A stretch of 64,000 nt of DNA from Cochleicola gelatinilyticus (GTDB lineage Bacteria > Bacteroidota > Bacteroidia > Flavobacteriales > Flavobacteriaceae): positions 186,001 through 250,000 of the forward strand of contig NZ_LRXL01000052.1 of assembly GCF_001637325.1 (NCBI RefSeq), given 5' to 3'. Position 1 is the first letter of the stretch, and each line of letters starts with the position of its first letter. Made by a program: the position numbers and the translations under genes. The notes under the pieces are model-generated. The model was not told where the DNA came from, searched no databases, and was given only the letters and a program-made list of their open reading frames with translations. Shown here piece after piece: positions 1 through 8,786 of this stretch.

Positions 1-2322
1 TTTAAAAGCTCCAAAAATTGGAAAACGATATTCTGCATTAAATGCCAGTTTTAGGTTAGCTTCGTTAAACTCGAAAACACCACCGCTACTTCCTGGTCCA
101 AGATCGTATGCTCTCCAGCCACGGTTGTCGTTTGCACCACCCGCAAAATAACTACGGGTAAAAGGAATGCTGTTACTGTTTCCATAGGGAATGGCGATTC
201 CTCCAAATCCACGAATTGCAAAAATGGTTGAATTTTCAAATTCCCAGTGTTTAATATATTCTGCTTCTCCTTTTAAATATTGTGAAAAGACAACTCCTAA
301 CGTTTCATAGTTATCATTGCTGTTTTTTTCTATACTACTAGCTTTCGAAATTAATGAAAGAAGATTCCCTGCGCTTTCTAGTTTCCAACGTATTCTTGAA
401 AAATTATTGTCACTTATTCCTTCTCTGGTATCCCGTTGCCAAGTAAAGCTAGTAGTGAAGATAAGGTTGTCTTCAGTAAGACGATCTTTACGTTCAATAT
501 TGTTTTGTAGTATTTGGGAGTTGTCGTTCGAAAGGTCGTAGTTGTTGTTAACAAACGCATCATTTAAAAAATTATCTATTCCGTTGGGTACGGTAAGTTG
601 CAGATCGCCATTAGAGTCGAGGGTGTAATAATCTGGGTCGATGGCACCTTGAGTATCGTCTTCCACAATTCGAGCAATCGTATTTACTTGATCGAACGAG
701 TTTCTATAGATGTTAAAATAATTACTTACATTTAAATTACGAACGTATTGTATGTTGAGAAAATCGAACACATTGGTACGTATTTTTGAAGGTTTCCATC
801 GGTAATTATATCTAACGTTAATACTTTGTCGATCTAAACCAATATTATTTTGCGCATTAAATCCTAAACTTATACTGGTCGTTGGGGACATGTATTTAGG
901 AATGAGTTTGTCGGTATTTACAGGGAAAAGTATCTTCGGAAAGGAAAGTTTTACTTCTCCACCAATGTCTGAAACATTAAAGAATTTACTATCACTATCG
1001 GCTTGATCTTTCGACGAACCAATACTTCCGTTTCCTGAAATCTCTAGCGTTTCAGCACCTCGAAAAACATTCCGAATTAAAAATGTTCCACTTCCTCCAA
1101 TACCAATTTGTTGAATCGATGAGGTGTATGCATCGAAATCGGCACCAAGTGTATATTTCTTTTTTGGTGTAAGTAATATTGTTGCTATAAGGTTAGTGCC
1201 AGTAGTGTCACGTGGATCTTCTTGATACGTTATATTGGGGTACCTAAACATTCGAAGATCACTCAGTTGGTTATACGAAAGCGTACGGTCTATATCTTTA
1301 AAAGTTTTATTAGGGGTAATAGAAATAGCATCTGTTATAGCTTTCGATGTAAACTCTAACTCATCGTAACTGTATAATTTATAACCTTTAAAGAAAGCAG
1401 AGTCTGAGAACTTTTCATTTCTCTTATTAAATTCATAATCGGTTACTACCCTAACTTCGCTAACGGTGTGAACCTTAAATGGTTCTGTATATACTGTATC
1501 GCCAACCGTTATCTTTCTATCGGGAATAAGGTAGGTTATATTTGCTTTATGATTTGTTTTTACAGTATCCCCTTCAAATCCTACATAATCTTGATCGAAA
1601 TAATACAATCCCGAATTTCTAAATTGTATGGTTAACCGATCACGTTCGTTTACAAAATCGTTTGCTTTATATTGTTTTCCAGATTGTATAAAAGATTGTC
1701 CCTTGGTGAGCTGAAACAAACTGTCTACAACGGGTGAGCTAATCTTTTCGGTGATAGAATCAACAATATAAGGTGTGTTTCGTGTAACGTAATAATCCAT
1801 CGATGCACGCTTTTTTCTAGTAGTGTCTATTCGTATGCTGTCTGCAACTTCAGCGTTAAACCATCCATAACTACTGTAGTAACGCTTCAGTCGGTTCTTT
1901 GATTTTTCGGTTCGGTCTTCAGAAATAATAGCTGGAGCATCTCCTGTTTTTTTTAACCAGTTATTAAAACCTACCTTCGCACTATCTAGTGCATCCACCT
2001 GTTTTTTTGACAGCCATTTCACCAATCGTTCTTCTCGGTTGGGCTTTCGATGTAACCAATCTTGAAATGTAGAGTCGGGTTTTGGTTCTGCAATGTTGTA
2101 AATGTGAAGTCCCAAAGGAACATTTATTAAAGGTATTCTTGGATTGGGTTTTTGGTATAACTGACTATACACTCCAAAGTCACTTATCTCATTGCCGTCT
2201 ACTGTTATGGTGTTTTCAGTTAATAGAAATTTACCTTCAGGAACCCGTTTTACAGCGTTACAAGAAATAAATAATATAAGAACAACTAAAAATAATGATA
2301 TTTTTGTGAGGGTATAGGCCAA
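1..2322 (-). CDS. tamL: BamA/TamL-type outer membrane assembly lipoprotein, 3' end cut by window
   Basis: Reading the minus strand from 2322 gives 774 uninterrupted codons that run off the window. It opens with a TTG codon (an in-frame TAA lies four codons upstream and no ATG or GTG follows for about 40 codons), then a hydrophobic stretch and the lipobox FISC, so an acylated lipoprotein. POTRA-like repeats follow, and the last 350 or so visible residues are amphipathic strands of an Omp85 barrel; the stretch FTRSYFAGGANDNRGWRAYDLGPGS is of the kind seen near the L6 loop of BamA/TamA proteins. Known of the family: Bacteroidota TamL is a lipidated TamA-like protein that works with TamB in outer membrane assembly. 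It is divergent from the rRNA methyltransferase gene. The Omp85 class is sure; TamL rather than another Omp85 paralogue is inferred from the lipobox. Confidence 0.85.
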   Translation of the reverse strand, partial: MAYTLTKISLFLVVLILFISCNAVKRVPEGKFLLTENTITVDGNEISDFGVYSQLYQKPNPRIPLINVPLGLHIYNIAEPKPDSTFQDWLHRKPNREERLVKWLSKKQVDALDSAKVGFNNWLKKTGDAPAIISEDRTEKSKNRLKRYYSSYGWFNAEVADSIRIDTTRKKRASMDYYVTRNTPYIVDSITEKISSPVVDSLFQLTKGQSFIQSGKQYKANDFVNERDRLTIQFRNSGLYYFDQDYVGFEGDTVKTNHKANITYLIPDRKITVGDTVYTEPFKVHTVSEVRVVTDYEFNKRNEKFSDSAFFKGYKLYSYDELEFTSKAITDAISITPNKTFKDIDRTLSYNQLSDLRMFRYPNITYQEDPRDTTGTNLIATILLTPKKKYTLGADFDAYTSSIQQIGIGGSGTFLIRNVFRGAETLEISGNGSIGSSKDQADSDSKFFNVSDIGGEVKLSFPKILFPVNTDKLIPKYMSPTTSISLGFNAQNNIGLDRQSINVRYNYRWKPSKIRTNVFDFLNIQYVRNLNVSNYFNIYRNSFDQVNTIARIVEDDTQGAIDPDYYTLDSNGDLQLTVPNGIDNFLNDAFVNNNYDLSNDNSQILQNNIERKDRLTEDNLIFTTSFTWQRDTREGISDNNFSRIRWKLESAGNLLSLISKASSIEKNSNDNYETLGVVFSQYLKGEAEYIKHWEFENSTIFAIRGFGGIAIPYGNSNSIPFTRSYFAGGANDNRGWRAYDLGPGSSGGVFEFNEANLKLAFNAEYRFPIFGAFK

Positions 2323-2343
2323 GTGTCTTCCTTAATTTAACTT

Positions 2344-2351
2344 CAAAAATA
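2344..2351 (-). promoter_or_regulatory. Bacteroidota -7 element for tamL
   Basis: On the minus strand this reads TATTTTTG, a match to the Bacteroidota sigma-A -7 consensus TAnnTTTG, ending 21 bases before the TTG start of the TamL gene. No clear -33 TTG is seen at the usual spacing. Confidence 0.5.
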
Positions 2352-2359
2352 GAATAAAT

Positions 2360-3094
2360 TTGATAAGTAAAAGTGAAATAAAACTAATAACGAGTCTTAA
2401 GCAAAAAAAGTACAGAACGAGTACAGGGCTTTTTGTTGCTGAAGGACCAAAAGTTATTCGAGAATTAATGCAGGAAGGAATGAAATTGCATAGTTTATAT
2501 ACTACAAATCTAGAGGTTATTACTTCGGAAGGTGCGGTAGAAATTTCAGAAAAAGAGCTTCAGAAAATTAGCTTTTTAACCTCTGCAAATACTGCGCTAG
2601 CACTTTTTTATACACAATCAAATAAAGAGATTACTTCGGAAGGGCTTATTGTCGCTTTAGATGCGGTTCGCGATCCGGGAAATCTAGGAACGATTATCCG
2701 ACTTTGCGATTGGTTTGGCGTGTCACAATTGGTGTGTTCTGAAGATTCTGCAGATTGTTACAACCCAAAAGTAATTCAAGCGACGATGGGCTCTATCGCT
2801 AGAGTTCCGCTTCAGTACACCGACCTATCTGTTTTTTTGAAAGAGACCCAACTACCTGTATACGGAGGTTGTATGAATGGCGAGTCTGTTTACAGCGAGA
2901 AGTTTCCGAAGCAAGGTGTGATTGTTATGGGAAATGAAGCTAATGGAATTTCAGAAAAAGTACTAAAATTACTCACTAAAAAAATAACCATTCCGCAGTT
3001 TGGAAAAGCTCATAAAACAGAAAGTCTTAATGTAGCTACAGCCACGGCAATCTTATTAAACGAATTTAAGAGAAGTTCGTTTACTGAAATGTAA
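2360..3094 (+). CDS. SpoU/TrmH-family RNA 2'-O-methyltransferase
   Basis: A SPOUT-fold enzyme that puts a methyl group on a ribose 2'-OH of RNA using S-adenosylmethionine, probably 23S rRNA. Residues 1-90 are the small substrate-binding domain (IKLITSLKQKKYR start, then FVAEGPKVIREL). The SPOUT domain shows motif 1 DAVRDPGNLGTIIR at 101-114, motif 2 IVMGNEANGIS at 188-198 and motif 3 with ESLNVATATAILLNEF at 221-236, so all knot and cofactor elements are present at normal family length (244 residues). The TTG start is kept because the conserved N-terminus begins here. Its 3' end overlaps the convergent PorT gene by 14 bases. Exact target nucleotide is not evident. Confidence 0.9.
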   Translation: MISKSEIKLITSLKQKKYRTSTGLFVAEGPKVIRELMQEGMKLHSLYTTNLEVITSEGAVEISEKELQKISFLTSANTALALFYTQSNKEITSEGLIVALDAVRDPGNLGTIIRLCDWFGVSQLVCSEDSADCYNPKVIQATMGSIARVPLQYTDLSVFLKETQLPVYGGCMNGESVYSEKFPKQGVIVMGNEANGISEKVLKLLTKKITIPQFGKAHKTESLNVATATAILLNEFKRSSFTEM

Positions 3095-3806
3095 AATTAA
3101 CAAAGATACCCCGCGTTGATAATTTGTCGATATTGCTCGTATATACACTATTAGGGTCTTCATCTTGTATTAATTCGTCTTTTAGGCCAAATACACCACG
3201 AATGGAAGGTGTAAATTTGAAATAATAAAAATAAAGATCAACACCGAAGCCTAACTCGTAAAAGCTGCTGTTTCTAGTTGTTCTAAACTGCCCTTGTTGG
3301 TTGTCTTCTGGGTTGGTCTCGTTACTAGAAAGGTTTACCGATGTGGAAATTCCACCTACTATAAAAGGTTTAAAGTTATTAAGGCGTTTGGTTGAGACCT
3401 TAAGTAATAACGGAACATGAATGTACGTAGATTTTACTTCCCTAAGAAAATCAACTTCATCTTCGAATCCTGGATAAATTAGATTTCGTTGTGTGTAATA
3501 TAGCCCTGGTTCTAAGCGAAGATTCATGTAATTATTAATTTTTAAATCTCCGATAAGTCCTACGTTAAATCCCCCAATTTTCTCTACTTGAACATCGGTG
3601 TTTAAATCCCCAAATTGATCTTTGTAGTCGAAATTAAAATCAAGGCTATTAAACCCCAAAAAATATCCCCAGGAGAGAAACAAGTTGTCAATATCTCCTT
3701 TTCCTCCACTGGCATCGTTGGCAATGCGCTCTTTATTGCCAAATTGTGCATCTGCGGATTGATAAAAAAATAAAAAGGTAAGGGTGAATATAAGGTGCTT
3801 CATCAT
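3081..3806 (-). CDS. porT: PorT-family protein, type IX secretion
   Basis: A predicted secreted 241-residue protein: signal peptide about residues 1-20 ending ...SADAQ, then repeated amphipathic beta strands of a small outer-membrane barrel of the PorT/outer membrane beta-barrel family. PorT (SprT) is needed for type IX secretion in Porphyromonas and Flavobacterium (family knowledge). The stop-start overlap with ubiE (4 bases, ATGA) shows co-transcription; the ubiE-porT order is, from memory, common in flavobacteria and supports the PorT call over other small barrels. Met1 or Met2 could both start. No catalytic motif is expected. Confidence 0.75.
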   Translation of the reverse strand: MMKHLIFTLTFLFFYQSADAQFGNKERIANDASGGKGDIDNLFLSWGYFLGFNSLDFNFDYKDQFGDLNTDVQVEKIGGFNVGLIGDLKINNYMNLRLEPGLYYTQRNLIYPGFEDEVDFLREVKSTYIHVPLLLKVSTKRLNNFKPFIVGGISTSVNLSSNETNPEDNQQGQFRTTRNSSFYELGFGVDLYFYYFKFTPSIRGVFGLKDELIQDEDPNSVYTSNIDKLSTRGIFVNFTFQ

Positions 3807-4543
3807 TGTTTAGTAGCGGTATAAATGGTTGCTACGCCAAAAGTTTGCGGTTTGCTTTTCACATCTATAAACCCAATTTTACTCAAAATATTGTTGAGTT
3901 GTTCGCCATGTGGAAAAACAGAGGCACTTTCACTTAAATAGCGGTAGGCAACTTTGTCTTTAGAAAATAGGCGCCCAATTAGTGGTAGGATTTTGCCAGA
4001 GTAAAAATGATACCCTTGCTTAAAAGGAGTTTTTTCGGGAACCGAAGTTTCTAAAATAACAAATAAACCGTTTGGGGTCAATACGCGAAGTATTTCTGAA
4101 AGGCCTATTTCTAGATTCTCAAAATTTCGAATTCCAAAAGAAACGGTTACTACTTCGAAAGAGTTGTCTTTAAAGGGAAGTGCTTCTGAATCTCCTTGAA
4201 TAAAAGTTACTTTATCATTTAGTTGCGTTCCCGCTACTTTTTTCCTAGCAACCGAAAGCATTCCGTCTGAAAGATCGAGACCTACAATTTTCTTAGCAGG
4301 AACAGTTGCGGCAAACGTAATGGCTAGATCACCAGTACCAGTAGCGATATCTAAAATAGAGTTGGGGTTTTTAGCCTTCACCATTGCCACGACCTTCTTA
4401 CGCCATTTTACATCTGTACCCAATGAAATTACGCGATTTAATCCGTCGTAATTCTCTGAGATAGTATCGAACATCTGCTCTACCTGCTGTTTTTTATTTA
4501 GCGTAGATTCTTTGTAGGGTGTTATTTTTTTTTCTTTACTCAT
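3803..4543 (-). CDS. ubiE: Demethylmenaquinone methyltransferase UbiE/MenG
   Basis: Class I SAM methyltransferase that converts demethylmenaquinone to menaquinone, the last step of menaquinone synthesis; menaquinone is the respiratory quinone of Bacteroidota and the electron acceptor of the Na+-NQR encoded at 26-32 kb. Seen: family start region with MFDTISENYDGLNRVISLGTDVKWRKK, SAM motif I ILDIATGTGDLAI at 63-75, and the UbiE signature VSFGIRNFENLEIGLSEILRVL. I choose ATG at 4543 (246 residues) and not the in-frame TTG at 4555, because that TTG lies inside a -7 promoter element. Overlaps porT by 4 bases. Confidence 0.95.
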   Translation of the reverse strand: MSKEKKITPYKESTLNKKQQVEQMFDTISENYDGLNRVISLGTDVKWRKKVVAMVKAKNPNSILDIATGTGDLAITFAATVPAKKIVGLDLSDGMLSVARKKVAGTQLNDKVTFIQGDSEALPFKDNSFEVVTVSFGIRNFENLEIGLSEILRVLTPNGLFVILETSVPEKTPFKQGYHFYSGKILPLIGRLFSKDKVAYRYLSESASVFPHGEQLNNILSKIGFIDVKSKPQTFGVATIYTATKQ

Positions 4544-4552
4544 GATCGGGCG

Positions 4553-4560
4553 CAAAGCTA
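4553..4560 (-). promoter_or_regulatory. -7 element for ubiE-porT
   Basis: Minus strand reads TAGCTTTG, matching TAnnTTTG, 9 bases before the ubiE ATG. Transcription would begin within a few bases of the start codon, so the messenger is leaderless or nearly so. Confidence 0.5.
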
Positions 4561-4628
4561 CATATTTTTTGAGAGTTGCTGCCCTATTGAATTCATAAAA
4601 GACAATGAGTTACTAGTAAAAAAATGGC

Positions 4629-4636
4629 TACCTTTG
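4629..4636 (+). promoter_or_regulatory. -7 element for trkA-trkH
   Basis: TACCTTTG, a match to TAnnTTTG, 25 bases before the trkA ATG at 4662. No good -33 TTG seen. Confidence 0.45.
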
Positions 4637-4661
4637 CCTAACTTATTTCGTAAGATATATT

Positions 4662-6011
4662 ATGAAAATTATTATTGCCGGAGCAGGCGAGGTAGGATTT
4701 CATTTAGCAAAACTCCTTTCTTTCGAGTCTCAAGATATTACACTTATTGATAATAACAGAGAAGCCCTAAGTTATGCCGATACACATTTAGACATTCGGG
4801 TAGTGCGGGGTGATGCCACATCTATTTCAGTTTTAAAAGACTCGAAAGTAGATGGAACCGATCTTGTAATTGCCGTCACTTCTAGTGAAACTACAAATAT
4901 TACCGTTTGTGTACTCGCAAAGCAATTAGGTGCAAAACGTACCATTGCTCGTATTTCTAATACCGAATTTATAGATAGAAAAGACGAAGTTGGATTTACA
5001 AAATTTGGAATCGACGAACTTATTTCTCCAGAATCGCTTGCAGCGAATGAAATTGAATTATTGCTTAATCAGAGTGCGTTTAACGACACTTACGAATTCG
5101 AAAATGGAGCATTAATTATGATCGGTCTAAGTTTAACGCGAACCGCAGAATTTGTAGGCAAGACAGTGCAACAAGTTGCAGATCTTAATCCGAAATTAAA
5201 ATACGTGCCTATTGCTATTCAGCGTTATGGTACGCAATACACACTTATTCCGCGAGGAGACACCCAATTTAAAGAAGGGGATCAAGTGTATTTTACAACC
5301 ACACGGGCAGGAGTAAAAGAAATTTACAAACTAACAGGAAAAGTAAAAGAAGACCTTAAGAATATAATGATTCTTGGAGGTAGTAGTATAGGATATAAAG
5401 CTGCTAATGATCTTTGCAAAAGTAGGTTTAATGTAAAACTAATAGAAAGCGATAAAGAGAAAGCTTTTGAAATTGCTGACGATATTCCTAGCTGTCTTGT
5501 TATAAATGGTGACGGAAGAAATGTAGAATTGCTTCAGGAAGAATCTATTCAAGATATGGACGCATTTATTGCGGTTACTGGTAATAGTGAAATTAACATA
5601 ATGTCCTGTCTGGTGGCAAAATCTAAAGGGGTGCGTAAAACCATTGCTTTGGTAGAAAACATGGATTATTTTCAATTGTCTCATTCTATTGGTATTGATA
5701 CCTTGATTAATAAAAAATTACTAGCAGCAAATAATATTTTTAGATACGTACGTAAAGGTGAAGTAGTCGCTATGACGAAACTAAATAATATGAATGCTGA
5801 ATTGCTAGAATTTGTGGTGACACCAAAATCTTCAGTTTGTAATCAAAACATTAGGGATATCGATTTGCCTCGATCTGCCGTTATTGGAGGAGTGATTCGA
5901 AATGGAGAAGGAATCATCGCTTTGGGAGATTTCAGAATTCAAAATAGGGATCGCATTGTTGTATGTAGTTTGCCTCAATCTATCAACAAAGTGGAAAAAT
6001 TCTTTGTGTAA
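4662..6011 (+). CDS. trkA: Trk potassium uptake regulator TrkA
   Basis: Cytoplasmic nucleotide-binding subunit that gates the TrkH potassium channel. Two RCK (TrkA-N plus TrkA-C) halves: the first begins with the Rossmann motif IIAGAGEVGFHLAKLL at residues 3-18 followed by an acidic strand end LIDNN, the second begins near residue 233 with NIMILGGSSIGYKAANDL, where the glycine pattern is weaker (GGSSIG). Length 449 residues is normal for a two-domain TrkA. The next gene, trkH, starts at the last base of the stop codon (TAATG), so they are translationally coupled. Binding of NAD(H) or ATP is known for the family, not shown here. Confidence 0.95.
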   Translation: MKIIIAGAGEVGFHLAKLLSFESQDITLIDNNREALSYADTHLDIRVVRGDATSISVLKDSKVDGTDLVIAVTSSETTNITVCVLAKQLGAKRTIARISNTEFIDRKDEVGFTKFGIDELISPESLAANEIELLLNQSAFNDTYEFENGALIMIGLSLTRTAEFVGKTVQQVADLNPKLKYVPIAIQRYGTQYTLIPRGDTQFKEGDQVYFTTTRAGVKEIYKLTGKVKEDLKNIMILGGSSIGYKAANDLCKSRFNVKLIESDKEKAFEIADDIPSCLVINGDGRNVELLQEESIQDMDAFIAVTGNSEINIMSCLVAKSKGVRKTIALVENMDYFQLSHSIGIDTLINKKLLAANNIFRYVRKGEVVAMTKLNNMNAELLEFVVTPKSSVCNQNIRDIDLPRSAVIGGVIRNGEGIIALGDFRIQNRDRIVVCSLPQSINKVEKFFV

Positions 6012-7519
6012 TGCGCACATCTTTATCTAGATTAAATTTTAAGATTATTTTGCATATTATGGGCTTGCTGTTTCTTGTAAACGGTGGCTTTATGTTATTA
6101 GCGGCGTTAATAAGCGCAATATATAAAGATGGGGTGACCTTTGAAATTTCAATGGCTGGATTGGTTACGCTTGTTGCAGGTGCAGTTGTGATGTTTCTAA
6201 CCAAAGACCATCGAAAGGAAATTCAAAAGAGAGAAGGGTATATTATTGTCGCGTCAGGGTGGGTGTTTATGTCTCTAATTGGAACCTTACCTTATATTTT
6301 TACAGGCGCAATTCCGGGAATTACCAATGCTTTTTTTGAAACCATGAGCGGGTATTCCACTACAGGAGCTTCTGTTTTAAGTGATATTGAAAGCATACCG
6401 AAAGGTGTATTATTTTGGCGGTCTATTACTCACTGGATAGGAGGGATGGGTATTATTGTTTTAGCTATTGCTATTCTGCCACTATTAGGAATAGGAGGAA
6501 TGCAACTTTTTGCGGCAGAAGCCCCGGGACCAGGAGGAGATAAACTACATCCACGAATTACCGATACTGCCAAAAGATTGTGGCTTATTTATGTAGGGTA
6601 CACAATTGCTGAAACTATTTTGTTAAAAGTTGCTGGAATGTCTTTTTTCGATGCTATAAACCACTCGTTAAGTACGTTAAGTACTGGTGGTTTTTCAACC
6701 AAAAATGACAGTGTTGCCTATTACAATGATAACCCCCTTATTCAATACATTATTATTGTATTCATGTTCTTGGCAGGTACCAATTTTGTATTAAGTTACT
6801 TTGCATTTAAAAAAAAATTTAGAAAAATTTTTAAGGATGAAGAGTTTAGGGCTTATTCAATTTTAATTGTTGGGTTAACTGTAATTGCAAGCTTACTTAT
6901 TTATTATGAAGCTGATGTTACAGATTCTTCGATTGCACATCCAATGGTGCTGGGGCACTTTGAAAGTTCGGTACGTCATGCGTTGTTTCAGGTTTTAGCA
7001 ATTGTAACTACTACGGGATTTGTTACGGCAGATTATACACTTTGGACTCCATTTTTAACAATTTTCTTTTTCGGTTTAATGTTTTTAGGAGGTTCGGCAG
7101 GATCTACAGCTGGTGGGATAAAGATCATGCGTCATTTAATTATGATTAAAAACGGAGTGTTAGAATTTAAAAGAACATTGCACCCGAATGCAATTTTACC
7201 TGTTCGTTATAATACAAAGGCAATTCCACAGCCTATTGTATTTAATATTTTAGGGTTTTTTATTCTGTATATGCTATCCTTTATTGTAGGAACACTTGTT
7301 TTTACTTGGATGGGGTTAGACTTTAGAACAGCACTAGGAGGTACCGCCTCCACATTAGGGAATGTTGGACCTGCTTTGGGTGACCTTGGTCCAGTTAATA
7401 ACTACGGAAGCCTACCCGATGCTGCAAAGTGGTGGGCAAGTTTTCTGATGCTTATAGGGCGTTTAGAATTATTTACGGTATTAATTTTATTTACTCCATT
7501 TTTCTGGAGGAACCGATAA
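6011..7519 (+). CDS. trkH: TrkH-family potassium channel
   Basis: Integral inner-membrane potassium uptake channel that pairs with TrkA. The 502-residue protein has about ten hydrophobic helices and four pore-loop repeats with the selectivity glycines visible as STTGASVLSD, STGGFSTKND, TTTGFVTAD and STLGNVGPALGD. A SAGSTAGGIKIMRH segment near residue 365-375, typical of TrkH intracellular gate regions, is present. One-base overlap with trkA. A stem-loop terminator follows at 7536-7566. Confidence 0.95.
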   Translation: MRTSLSRLNFKIILHIMGLLFLVNGGFMLLAALISAIYKDGVTFEISMAGLVTLVAGAVVMFLTKDHRKEIQKREGYIIVASGWVFMSLIGTLPYIFTGAIPGITNAFFETMSGYSTTGASVLSDIESIPKGVLFWRSITHWIGGMGIIVLAIAILPLLGIGGMQLFAAEAPGPGGDKLHPRITDTAKRLWLIYVGYTIAETILLKVAGMSFFDAINHSLSTLSTGGFSTKNDSVAYYNDNPLIQYIIIVFMFLAGTNFVLSYFAFKKKFRKIFKDEEFRAYSILIVGLTVIASLLIYYEADVTDSSIAHPMVLGHFESSVRHALFQVLAIVTTTGFVTADYTLWTPFLTIFFFGLMFLGGSAGSTAGGIKIMRHLIMIKNGVLEFKRTLHPNAILPVRYNTKAIPQPIVFNILGFFILYMLSFIVGTLVFTWMGLDFRTALGGTASTLGNVGPALGDLGPVNNYGSLPDAAKWWASFLMLIGRLELFTVLILFTPFFWRNR

Positions 7520-7535
7520 ATAAATTTGAAAAAAA

Positions 7536-7566
7536 AATCCGCTTCGAAAATTAATTGAAGCGGATT
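7536..7566. terminator. Bidirectional rho-independent terminator, trkH / aminotransferase
   Basis: Perfect 10-bp arms AATCCGCTTC (7536-7545) and GAAGCGGATT (7557-7566) around an 11-base loop, with A-rich sequence before and T-rich after, so it can serve both convergent genes. Confidence 0.85.
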
Positions 7567-7589
7567 TCTGAAATTTTTAGTTCAGTATA

Positions 7590-8777
7590 TTAGGTCAATG
7601 CTTCTTTAATTTGTTTCATAGCCTGTTTAATATCTGTTTCGGAAGCCGCGTAAGAGATTCGAATGCAATTTGGATCACCAAATGCTTCACCAGTTACAGT
7701 TGCCACATTCGCTTCTTCAAGTAAAAACAAAGAAAAATCTGAAGCTGAATTTATATTTTTTCCCTTAAGAGTCTTTCCGAAGTAATAAGAAATATCTGGA
7801 AATACATAGAAAGCTCCCTCAGGAGTATTGCTTTTAAAACCTGGGATCTTAGAGAGTAATTTAAGTATTAATGAACGACGGTCTTTAAACGCATCTACCA
7901 TATATTTTATCTTACTCGGTGGGTTTTCGAGTGCTGTAATTGTTGCGCGTTGTGCAATGCAGTTTGCACCACTAGTTACCTGTCCCTGCATTTTTGTACA
8001 AGCTTTAGCGATCCATTCTGGAGCACCAATATATCCGATTCTCCAGCCAGTCATAGAAAATGCTTTTGAGACCCCATTTACTACGACAGTTCGGTCGTAC
8101 ATGTCTTCGAATTGTGCCATCGAAAAATGCTCACCGTCGAACAAAATATGTTCATATATTTCATCGCTAACTACAATAATATCGGGATGCTTTACCAATA
8201 CATCAGCCAATGCTCTAAGCTCTTTTTTACTGTACACCGAACCGCTCGGGTTGCAAGGTGAACTATAAATAATCATTTTAGTTTTAGGCGTTATTGCTTC
8301 TTGTAAACTTTCCGCAGTAATTTTAAAATCGGTTTCAATGGAGGTTTTAATTTCCTTTGGTATACCACCAGCTACTTTGCTAATGTCGCTATAACTTACC
8401 CAATATGGTGCAGGCAGTAAAACTTCATCTCCATCATTTAAAAGCACCATTGCAAGATTTGCTAACGATTGTTTTGCTCCAGTAGACACTACAATTTGTG
8501 ATGGCGTATAGGTAAGCTTATTATCTCGTTTAAATTTGGTGATAATGGCATCTTTCAAGTCACCATATCCATCTACAGGAGTGTAGGAGTGAAAGTCGTT
8601 TTGTATAGCTTGAACTCCTGCTTCTTTTACAAATTCTGGAATGGTAAAATCAGGTTCGCCAAGACTTAATCCAATAATATCTTTTCCTTCGGCTCTTAAT
8701 TCTCTTGCTTTTGCCGCCATGGCCAAAGTTGCAGAGGTTGCCATTTCGTTTATGCGGTTCGAAAGTTTTGGGTTCAT
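7590..8777 (-). CDS. Class I/II pyridoxal-phosphate aminotransferase, aspartate type
   Basis: Fold type I aminotransferase, most like bacterial Ib aspartate aminotransferases. Visible motifs: GLSLGEPDF near residue 37, YTPVDGYGDLKDAI, ASN-type substrate site YSSPCNPSGSVY near 170, DEIYE near 205, the PLP-binding lysine in NGVSKAFSMTGWRIGY near 235, and the C-terminal arginine region CIRISYA. At 395 residues it is full length. It lies 9 bases after the desaturase gene and is probably co-transcribed with it. Aspartate as main substrate is inferred from the subgroup; related enzymes also use prephenate. Confidence 0.9.
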   Translation of the reverse strand: MNPKLSNRINEMATSATLAMAAKARELRAEGKDIIGLSLGEPDFTIPEFVKEAGVQAIQNDFHSYTPVDGYGDLKDAIITKFKRDNKLTYTPSQIVVSTGAKQSLANLAMVLLNDGDEVLLPAPYWVSYSDISKVAGGIPKEIKTSIETDFKITAESLQEAITPKTKMIIYSSPCNPSGSVYSKKELRALADVLVKHPDIIVVSDEIYEHILFDGEHFSMAQFEDMYDRTVVVNGVSKAFSMTGWRIGYIGAPEWIAKACTKMQGQVTSGANCIAQRATITALENPPSKIKYMVDAFKDRRSLILKLLSKIPGFKSNTPEGAFYVFPDISYYFGKTLKGKNINSASDFSLFLLEEANVATVTGEAFGDPNCIRISYAASETDIKQAMKQIKEALT

Positions 8778-8786
8778 AGGTACTGG

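Noticed and set aside
4543-4555. Longer UbiE starting at TTG 4555
   Set aside because: The TTG overlaps a TAnnTTTG promoter element and the extra residues RPI are not part of the family N-terminus.
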